DNA of 12,288 nt, taken from positions 1-12,288 of the forward strand of contig JAUXBK010000054.1 of the NCBI GenBank assembly GCA_030619405.1, given 5' to 3'. Below, in pieces: positions 7,181 through 12,288 of this stretch. Both the position numbers and the translations under genes were made by a program. The notes under the pieces were generated by a model. That model ran no database searches, was not told the DNA's origin, and saw nothing but the letters and a program-made list of their open reading frames with translations. Position 1 is the stretch's first letter; each line of letters begins with the position of its first letter. The stretch comes from Sedimenticola sp. (GTDB lineage Bacteria > Pseudomonadota > Gammaproteobacteria > Chromatiales > Chromatiaceae).

Positions 7181-8599
7181 TCAGCCTTTCTGAATCAACG
7201 GTACCAGTTCAGTGATCGGCCCTTCGTTCTTCGCCTCCACCTTCTGGTAGAGGTCGTAGAGGGCCGCCTGCAGCGCCTCTTCGATCACCGGGTGGTAGAA
7301 AGGCATGCGCAGCAGGTTGCCGACGGTGAGTTCCTGCTGAATACACCAGGCGAGGAGGTGGCCCAGATGTTCCCCGTTGACGCAGATCATCTCGGCTCCC
7401 AGGATCCGGCCACTCTTCTTTTCGCCGTAGACCCGGATGATGCCCCGGTTCTTCCCCATGATCATGGCCCGGCCGACCGGAGACATCCTGACCTCGCCCA
7501 CGGCGGTACTCTTCGGGTCCAGATCCGACCAGCGCTGGCCCACGTTGACGATGTTGGGGTCGCAAAAGTTGATGTAGAGAGGGACCTTGCGCTTGAATGC
7601 GAAGATTTCATCATGGGTGGCGTTGTAGCCGGCGATGCGCCCTTCGTCTCCCGCTTCGTGCAACAGTGGCCGTTCGCCAGTGACGTCGCCGGCGATGAAG
7701 ATGTGGTTGTCGCCGATCTGCATGGTGTTGCGGTTAAAGTCTGGGATACCCTGCTGGTCCAGCTGGATACCGGCATTCTCGATAGACAGGTTGTCCAGGT
7801 TGGGCTTGCGGCCGAGGCTGGCCAGCACCTTGTCCACCAGCACTGACTGCGTACCGGCAGTGACCCTCAACCTGCCATTCTCCTCGGTGACCCCGGCTGC
7901 ATGCCCCAGGTGCAGGGGGAAATCCTTGCCCATGATCTCGATGGCGCTCTTCGACACCACCGGGTCTTCCAGGCCACCGATGGTCTCGAGTGCATCGAAG
8001 CCGGTCACCTCCACCTCGAGCCTGGCCAGGGACTGGCCGATCTCCAGCCCGATCACTCCCAGGCCGATAATGGCCATGGACTCGGGCAGGTCCTCCAGTT
8101 CGAACACGCTGTCGGTGGTGACGATGTGATCTCCAAAGGCCTGCCAGGGCTCCGGGATGATGGGGCGGGACCCAGTGGCGATAATGATCTTGTCCGCACG
8201 GATGCGCTGGTCGTTCACTTCCAGGGTGTGAGGGTCGAGGAACCGGGCGTAACCCTCGATGAACAGCTCTTCGTTCATGTTGTCGGTACTGTTACTGAGT
8301 ACCCGGTCGACGAAGGTATCACGCATGTCCCGCACATGCTCCAGGGACTCGGCCACATTCAGCTCCAGCTCTTCATGTCCCTCGACACCGTAACGGCCAA
8401 GGATCTTGCGCCGGTGAAAGTCCTCCGACAGCTGGATCAGCGCCTTGGATGGCATACAGCCGACTCGGGCACAGGTAGTGCCCGGTTCCCCCCCGTTGAT
8501 CAGGATGAAACTCTTTCCCGAGGGGCGTACCTTGCCCAGGGCATAGAGACCAGCGCTGCCCGATCCGATGATAGCGACTTCAACTCTTCTCTCTTCCAC
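7181..8599 (-). CDS. dihydrolipoyl dehydrogenase-like pyridine nucleotide-disulphide oxidoreductase
   Basis: This 472-residue flavoprotein starts at GTG 8599 with a good GGAG 6 nt upstream. Domains in order: FAD-binding GSGSAG (12-17); redox-active disulphide Cys43/Cys48 in GTTCARVGCMPSK; ATGSRP (141-146); NAD(P)H-binding GLGVIG (179-184); second FAD motif IFIAGD (300-305); and a C-terminal dimerisation domain with the catalytic pair His436/Glu441 in FYHPVIEE. All catalytic residues are present. The GTTCARVGCMPSK form (rather than GGVCLNVGCIPSK) places it in a non-canonical Lpd branch, not the E3 subunit of pyruvate or 2-oxoglutarate dehydrogenase. No lipoyl-protein or dehydrogenase-complex gene is adjacent in the window, so its disulphide substrate is uncertain. 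Expected reaction: NAD+-linked oxidation of dihydrolipoyl groups or a related thiol/disulphide exchange in the cytoplasm. Confidence 0.9.
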   Translation of the reverse strand: MEERRVEVAIIGSGSAGLYALGKVRPSGKSFILINGGEPGTTCARVGCMPSKALIQLSEDFHRRKILGRYGVEGHEELELNVAESLEHVRDMRDTFVDRVLSNSTDNMNEELFIEGYARFLDPHTLEVNDQRIRADKIIIATGSRPIIPEPWQAFGDHIVTTDSVFELEDLPESMAIIGLGVIGLEIGQSLARLEVEVTGFDALETIGGLEDPVVSKSAIEIMGKDFPLHLGHAAGVTEENGRLRVTAGTQSVLVDKVLASLGRKPNLDNLSIENAGIQLDQQGIPDFNRNTMQIGDNHIFIAGDVTGERPLLHEAGDEGRIAGYNATHDEIFAFKRKVPLYINFCDPNIVNVGQRWSDLDPKSTAVGEVRMSPVGRAMIMGKNRGIIRVYGEKKSGRILGAEMICVNGEHLGHLLAWCIQQELTVGNLLRMPFYHPVIEEALQAALYDLYQKVEAKNEGPITELVPLIQKG

Positions 8600-8816
8600 A
8601 GGGTTCTCCAGAATATAAAGTGGTCGATCAGGTATTTTGTGTGACGCGGCTAAGATTTTCGGTATGCGTTCACGAACAAAAAAATGGCCGTGGATTGACG
8701 CGGATCAAACACGGATGATTGTGGCCCAGACCGCCTTGAACAGCAGGCGACAGATCACCTCGGGGTGCAACTGTACCCAGGGATTGAGATCGTCTGGAGG
8801 GTGGTTACACGAACGA
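8600..8816. other. intergenic region with phased GGAT repeat and possible minus-strand terminator
   Basis: There is no intact gene. At 8689-8720 three consecutive units (CGTGGATTGA, CGCGGATCAAA, CACGGATGATT) repeat with a 10-11 bp period, next to a run of seven A. Read on the minus strand this gives a CCGTG / CACGG stem with a large loop followed by CCATTTTTTTG, which could terminate transcription of the upstream 8817-9194 gene. Minus-strand frame 8705-8851 is open and reads DDLNPWVQLHPEVICRLLF near its end but lacks an ATG, so it may be a gene or repeat remnant. Confidence 0.4.
8681..8720 (-). terminator. possible Rho-independent terminator in a GGAT-repeat element
   Basis: On the minus strand, CCGTG and CACGG can pair around an 18-nt loop and are followed immediately by CCATTTTTTTG. 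The stem is short (5 bp) and the loop large, so the call is weak. The sequence also resembles a dispersed intergenic repeat type built of CNCGGAT units. Confidence 0.3.
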
Positions 8817-9194
8817 TCAGTTAGGTTCTCTCGATATCCTTTCCGTCCCATTCAACCGTCCCTGGCCGTCGGCTTCGAATCTGTCATCGTCCAAAGAGCG
8901 GAGCGTTTCCTCCATGAGGCCTTCGCAAAATCGCCTGTTACCGAGCTGCACGACCCGTGCCGAGCCCTGATCGATGAATCTGGCGCCGACGGCCAGCAGC
9001 ACATCATCAGATGGCCAGCCGGCCTCAGTCGCAACCTGGTCCGGAACGGTAATGATCTCTTCCGCCATGGCATCGCCCGGAAGATAGCCCTCGTTCTGCT
9101 CATGAAAGGTCTCGGCTTCTTCGTAGTTCCTGGCAACGATGAACCAGTCCTCGCAGTGGTCTTCGGTGACCACCCAGTAGAGTCTCATGGTCAT
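8817..9194 (-). CDS. hypothetical protein (125 aa)
   Basis: The start is set at ATG 9194 because a strong AGGAGG lies 9 nt upstream; the frame is open to 9284, but that extension lies before the Shine-Dalgarno sequence. A second ATG two codons on (9188) is less well spaced. The product begins MTMRLYWVVTEDHCEDWFIV and is acidic and soluble-looking, with no signal peptide or membrane helix. An aromatic-rich N-terminal strand-like section (YWVVTEDHCEDWFIVARNYEEAETFHEQ) is followed by a region with EEIITVPDQV and DDVLLAVGARFI. The C-terminal 20 residues are polar and probably disordered. I do not recognise the family. The gene stands alone between the inverted-repeat element and the flavoprotein gene. 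Confidence 0.75.
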   Translation of the reverse strand: MTMRLYWVVTEDHCEDWFIVARNYEEAETFHEQNEGYLPGDAMAEEIITVPDQVATEAGWPSDDVLLAVGARFIDQGSARVVQLGNRRFCEGLMEETLRSLDDDRFEADGQGRLNGTERISREPN

Positions 9195-9248
9195 GCGTCT
9201 TGTCCTCCTGAGGGAAAGCTGGGCCACACGGGGGTGGAGCCGACTGAT

Positions 9249-9412
9249 ACCTGGATCCTGCAAGTATGCGCACGCACATAGCACAGCCTCTTGTTCCGTA
9301 GAGCGATATGAAAAATCCCGGCAATCACAATAAGGATTCCACTCAATTTTTCATTCACTCTACGAAACAATATATTGCACTCTATATGCACGGCTACTTG
9401 CAGGATCTAGGT
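9249..9412. repeat. imperfect long inverted repeat, MITE-like or long-hairpin element
   Basis: The two ends are 18-bp terminal arms, ACCTGGATCCTGCAAGTA (9249-9266) and TACTTGCAGGATCTAGGT (9395-9412), complementary at 17 of 18 positions. Inside them, TTGTTCCGTAGAGCGATATG (from 9291) pairs with CATTCACTCTACGAAACAA (9352-9370), and the pairing continues through AAAAAT / ATTTTT, with two mismatches and one bulge over 25 bp. The 24-nt spacers between these blocks are equal in length on both sides and partly complementary (about 10 of 24). The centre is a 29-nt loop (9317-9345). A 3-bp GAT directly flanks both ends and could be a target-site duplication. The region is more A+T-rich than the surrounding genes. 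No transposase is encoded. Confidence 0.65.
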
Positions 9413-9459
9413 GATAAGGAAAAACATAGACCCGCACTCGATGCATGTCAATGCAGGCG

Positions 9460-9480
9460 GGGAACAGCGTAGCGGTTCCC
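9460..9480 (-). terminator. hairpin downstream of ppsA, possible terminator
   Basis: A perfect 6-bp stem GGGAAC / GTTCCC with a 9-nt loop lies about 38 bp past the ppsA stop. No T-run follows on the minus strand, so it is not a standard Rho-independent terminator. Confidence 0.25.
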
Positions 9481-9517
9481 TTGTGACGGCCATGTATGAC
9501 GGTGTCGAACGGAGCGG

Positions 9518-11899
9518 TCACGGTTCCTGGATCAGGGGGGTGCTCTGACCGGCCATGAAGAGCCAGGTGTCGATTACCGTATCCGGATTCAGGGAAATGC
9601 TGCTGATGCCCTGGTCCAGCAGCCATTTCGCCAGATCCGGGTGGTCGGAGGGACCCTGTCCGCAGATACCTACATATTTGCCCTCTTCGCGGCAAGCACC
9701 GATGGCCATGCTCAGCATCTTTTTTACCGCCGGGTTGCGCTCGTCGAAGCCGGCAGCCACCAGGCTGGAATCCCGGTCCAGCCCCAGGGTCAACTGGGTC
9801 ATGTCGTTGGAGCCGATGGAGAAGCCGTCGAAGTGCTGCAGGAATTCCTTCGCCAGGACCGCATTGGAGGGGAGTTCGCACATCATGATCATGCGCAGGC
9901 CGTTCTCGCCCCGTTTCAGGCCGTTCTTCTCCAGCGCTGCCACCACCCCTTTGGCCTCATCCAGGGTGCGGACGAAGGGGATCATGATCTCCAGGTTGGT
10001 CAGCCCCATCTCGTCCCGTACATACTTGAGCGCCTGGCACTCCAGTTCCCAGCAGTCGCTGAAACTGTCGGAGAGGTAGCGGGCGGCGCCGCGGAAGCCG
10101 ATCATCGGGTTCTCTTCCTGTGGCTCGTAGCGGGTGCCGCCGATCAGGTTGGCGTACTCGTTGGATTTGAAGTCGGACATACGAACGATGACCGGGGCGG
10201 GAGAGAAGGCGGCCGCGAGGGTGGAGACCCCCTCCTGGATCTTGGCGACGTAGAAATCCACCGGGCTTGCGTAGGCGGCGACCAGCGGCCTGATCTGATC
10301 CTGCAGTTTCGGGGGCAGGTGGTCGTATTCGAGCAATGCCTTCGGGTGGATACCGATCATGTTGCTGATGATGAATTCCAGTCGTGCCAGCCCGACTCCC
10401 ATGTTGGGGATGCTGGCAAAATCGAATGCTCGATCCGGGCTGCCGACGTTCATCATGATCTTGGTCGGGATCTCAGGCATGGCATCCAGTTCGATGACTT
10501 TGTGCTCGAACTCCAGCCTCCCCTCATAGATGAAGCCACTGTCCCCCTCGGCGCAGGAGACGGTTACCTCCTGGCCATCCGGAATGGCACGGGTCGCATT
10601 GTCGCAGCCGACCACGGCCGGGACCCCCATCTCCCGGGCGATGATGGCCGCATGGCAGGTACGCCCGCCCCGGTTGGTGACGATGGCGGAGGCCCGTTTC
10701 ATGATCGGTTCCCAGTCCGGGTCGGTCATGTCGGTGACCAGCACATCACCGGAGAGCACCTTGTCCATGTCATCCAGGCTCATGATCACCTTGGCAGTGC
10801 CGGCACCGATGCGGGAACCGATGGAACGACCCTCGGCGAGCAGTTCACCCTTCTCTTTCATTTCGTAGCGTTCGATCACTTTGCCGCTGCGACTCTGTAC
10901 CGTCTCCGGTCGCGCCTGTACGATGTAGAGCCGGTTGTCGACACCATCCTTGGCCCACTCGATGTCCATCGGGCGGCCATAGTGCTTCTCGATGGTGACG
11001 GCCTGGCGGGCCAGTTCTTCCGCCTCCGCATCGGTTATGGAGAAACGTACGCAGTCGGCGGGGTCCACCTCGATCGTCTTGACCGGGCTCTTCAGATGCA
11101 GGTCATAGACCATTTTGACCGCCTTGCCCCCCACATTGCGTCGCAGCAGGGCCGGCCGGCCGGCCGCCAGTGTGGGTTTATGGATGTAGAACTCGTCCGG
11201 ATTGACGGCCCCCTGTACCACCATCTCACCGAGGCCGTAACTGGAGGTGATGAAGACCACGTCACGGAAGCCGGATTCCGTGTCCAGGGTGAACATGACA
11301 CCGGAAGCGCTGATATCCGAACGGACCATCTTCTGAATGCCGGCGGAGAGGGCGACCAGGCTGTGTTCGAAGCCCTGGTGTACCCGATAGGAGATAGCAC
11401 GGTCGTTGAACAGGGAGGCGAATACCTCGTGGATGGCGTGTTTGATGTTCTCCAGCCCTGAAATATTGAGGAAGGTCTCCTGCTGACCGGCGAACGAGGC
11501 TTCGGGGAGGTCTTCCGCGGTGGCCGAGGAGCGGACGGCCCAGGAGACCTCGCTGCTGTACTCCCGTTCCAGGGTAGTGTAGGCCTGATCGATGGCCTGT
11601 TCCAGTTCCGGTTGAAAGCGGGTCTGACGAATCCACCCCCGAATGTCGGCCCCGGTCTTTGCCAGCGCATTCAGGTCGTCCACATCCAGTGCATCCAGCG
11701 CCTGGTTGATGCGGTCTGCCAGTCCATCCGTGGCCAGGAACTCCCGGTAGGCATGAGCCGTGGTTGCGAAGCCGCCGGGAACCAGCACCCCGAGGCCGCT
11801 CAGGTTGCTGATCATCTCACCCAGAGATGCATTCTTTCCGCCGACCGTCTCGACGTCACCCATCCCCAGTTCGCTCAGCCACAGGACGTACTCGTTCAT
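9518..11899 (-). CDS. ppsA: phosphoenolpyruvate synthase (pyruvate, water dikinase)
   Basis: I choose ATG 11899 (793 residues) because GAGGA lies 5 nt upstream and MNEYVLWLSELGMGDVETVG is the normal family start; the frame extends 22 codons further upstream but without family character. The ATP-grasp/PPDK N-domain shows GGKNASLGEM (20-29) and VRSSATAEDLPEASFAGQQE (about 122-141). The swivelling domain carries the phosphorylated histidine His416 in GGRTCHAAIIARE. The C-terminal PEP-utilising barrel has RMSDFKSNEYANLIGG (573-588), GSNDMTQL (696-703) and the catalytic cysteine Cys746 in GICGQGPSDHPD. All are intact, and the length equals that of E. coli PpsA (792). Reaction: ATP + pyruvate + water to PEP + AMP + phosphate, the entry to gluconeogenesis. 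The regulatory kinase/phosphorylase gene often found divergent to ppsA is not visible in the window. Confidence 0.97.
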   Translation of the reverse strand: MNEYVLWLSELGMGDVETVGGKNASLGEMISNLSGLGVLVPGGFATTAHAYREFLATDGLADRINQALDALDVDDLNALAKTGADIRGWIRQTRFQPELEQAIDQAYTTLEREYSSEVSWAVRSSATAEDLPEASFAGQQETFLNISGLENIKHAIHEVFASLFNDRAISYRVHQGFEHSLVALSAGIQKMVRSDISASGVMFTLDTESGFRDVVFITSSYGLGEMVVQGAVNPDEFYIHKPTLAAGRPALLRRNVGGKAVKMVYDLHLKSPVKTIEVDPADCVRFSITDAEAEELARQAVTIEKHYGRPMDIEWAKDGVDNRLYIVQARPETVQSRSGKVIERYEMKEKGELLAEGRSIGSRIGAGTAKVIMSLDDMDKVLSGDVLVTDMTDPDWEPIMKRASAIVTNRGGRTCHAAIIAREMGVPAVVGCDNATRAIPDGQEVTVSCAEGDSGFIYEGRLEFEHKVIELDAMPEIPTKIMMNVGSPDRAFDFASIPNMGVGLARLEFIISNMIGIHPKALLEYDHLPPKLQDQIRPLVAAYASPVDFYVAKIQEGVSTLAAAFSPAPVIVRMSDFKSNEYANLIGGTRYEPQEENPMIGFRGAARYLSDSFSDCWELECQALKYVRDEMGLTNLEIMIPFVRTLDEAKGVVAALEKNGLKRGENGLRMIMMCELPSNAVLAKEFLQHFDGFSIGSNDMTQLTLGLDRDSSLVAAGFDERNPAVKKMLSMAIGACREEGKYVGICGQGPSDHPDLAKWLLDQGISSISLNPDTVIDTWLFMAGQSTPLIQEP

Positions 11900-12057
11900 G
11901 ATATTCCTCGATTGGTTTGCAGGGTAAACCCAAGGCAATTTAAGGGTTTTGCGGTGGCGCTGCAATAAAAATTATTGCAGGAAAGAATTTTTTTATCGAC
12001 GGGAATCCACCGCCTGTGGAGCGGTTACGGTGGGGAAGAGAGGTTCGAGAACAACCC
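11900..12057 (-). promoter_or_regulatory. ppsA upstream region with perfect 9+3+9 palindrome
   Basis: A perfect dyad, CTGCAATAA (11960-11968), AAA spacer, TTATTGCAG (11972-11980), lies about 60 bp before the ppsA start. On the minus strand its downstream arm supplies TTGCAG, followed after 16 bp by TTAAAT, a weak -35/-10 pair; if real, the palindrome overlaps the promoter and would act as an operator. A second small palindrome, GGGTAAACCC (11922-11931), lies in the presumed leader. The dyad does not look like the E. coli Cra site that controls pps there. The promoter assignment is inference; the palindrome is seen directly. Confidence 0.45.
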
Positions 12058-12093
12058 GCAGGTCAGGGTGTATCGAAGCGGGCCCTGACCTGC
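12058..12093 (-). terminator. strong hairpin, likely terminator of a minus-strand gene at the right edge
   Basis: GCAGGTCAGGG (12058-12068) and CCCTGACCTGC (12083-12093) form a perfect 11-bp stem with a 14-nt loop. It starts 13 bp after a TAA (12107-12109) that ends a coding-like minus-strand frame. On the minus strand the stem is followed by GGGTTGTTCTCG, only moderately T-rich. Confidence 0.5.
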
Positions 12094-12106
12094 AGTTCCG
12101 ATCGTT

Positions 12107-12288
12107 TTATGCCGGCTGCCAATTGGCCGCGATTACCGGTGCGATCTCCCGTTCGACTTCGGCCGACGGGCCAGTCTGACCGGGCGCATTCCCGTTTTCC
12201 GGGTCATGGAACAGCCCTGAAAGGGCCGCAGATACCAGCCCAGGGAAACGCCCTGGGTTGGGGAATAGCCCACCAAGTCAGCCATGAA
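12107..12288 (-). pseudogene. coding-like 3' end of an unidentified minus-strand gene, frame interrupted
   Basis: On the minus strand one frame reads LGGLFPNPGRFPGLVSAALS, then GLFHDPENGNAPGQTGPSAE and VEREIAPVIAANWQPA, ending at TAA 12107-12109 just before the hairpin. Its composition (acidic linker, then an amphipathic end) looks like a real protein C-terminus. However, the same frame has a TGA about 9-11 bases from the window edge and no usable start codon after it. The gene is therefore either frameshifted or degraded, or the coding part is shorter than it looks. The family is not recognised. Confidence 0.3.

Larger units (their letters stand above)
9195..9517. other. intergenic region between ppsA and the 125-aa gene
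   Basis: These 323 bp contain the A+T-rich inverted-repeat element (9249-9412) and two small hairpins downstream of ppsA: TGCAT 9442-9446 / ATGCA 9451-9455 and GGGAAC 9460-9465 / GTTCCC 9475-9480. A 66-codon minus-strand frame (9191-9391) runs across the element and is discussed in the findings. No other gene is seen. Confidence 0.5.

Noticed and set aside
6701..8644. Long plus-strand open frames opposite the LOG-family and flavoprotein genes (6701-7846, 7901-8644)
   Set aside because: These are complements of two well-supported genes and contain no domain signatures or ribosome binding sites.
9641..11461. 606-codon plus-strand open frame antisense to ppsA
   Set aside because: It mirrors the ppsA codons, is rich in His/Asp/Gly/Val as expected for the complement of a G+C-rich gene, and shows no family motifs. 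ppsA is unquestionably the coding strand.

Overview
The window is gammaproteobacterial chromosome with a moderately high G+C content. Three things point there: a canonical EttA (N-terminus MAQYIYTMNRVGKIVPPKR), a 793-residue phosphoenolpyruvate synthase of the enterobacterial PpsA type, and the general codon bias. I see nothing that fixes the genus. There are no tRNA or rRNA genes, CRISPR arrays, integrases or complete insertion sequences.

Layout, left to right. At 1-421 (+) is the C-terminal part of a DUF3047 protein, cut by the window edge. At 569-2236 (-) is ettA, a ribosome-associated ABC-F ATPase, followed upstream by a small two-helix membrane protein (2312-2572, -). Divergent from these, a lipoprotein gene (2626-3045, +) and an AEC-family permease gene (3055-3978, +) form a tight pair.

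From 3979 to 6406 there is about 2.4 kb of wrecked coding sequence. In order it holds: a branched-chain amino acid type (Liv-like) periplasmic binding protein with an internal deletion and a frameshift; a LivH-like permease fragment fused in frame to a LivM-like fragment; the out-of-frame LivM C-terminus; a LivG-like ATPase that is nearly whole but has lost its C-terminus; a convergent zinc-ribbon protein whose C-terminus is lost at the same point; and a short fragment resembling the heme-binding end of cytochrome c' with CSGCQ instead of CxxCH. What survives is well conserved and mostly free of stops. This suggests recent decay by many small deletions rather than slow point mutation, or else an assembly artefact. 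It is the most unusual part of the window.

From 6407 to 8599 (-) lie a LOG-family (TIGR00730) nucleotide hydrolase-like gene and, upstream of it, a dihydrolipoyl dehydrogenase-like flavoprotein gene. Both have good ribosome binding sites and are 57 bp apart, so they are probably co-transcribed. At 8817-9194 (-) is a small unrecognised gene with a strong Shine-Dalgarno sequence. Between it and ppsA is an A+T-rich, roughly 164-bp imperfect inverted repeat (9249-9412) that looks like a MITE or a long RNA hairpin.

At 9518-11899 (-) is ppsA, the gluconeogenic pyruvate-to-PEP enzyme, with a perfect 9+3+9 palindrome about 60 bp upstream of its start. The last 390 bp contain an 11-bp-stem hairpin and what looks like the frame-disrupted 3' end of another minus-strand gene.

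Apart from the decayed region, the genes are ordinary housekeeping and transport functions. I found no complete novel system. The interest lies in the deletion-riddled operon and the non-coding structured elements.
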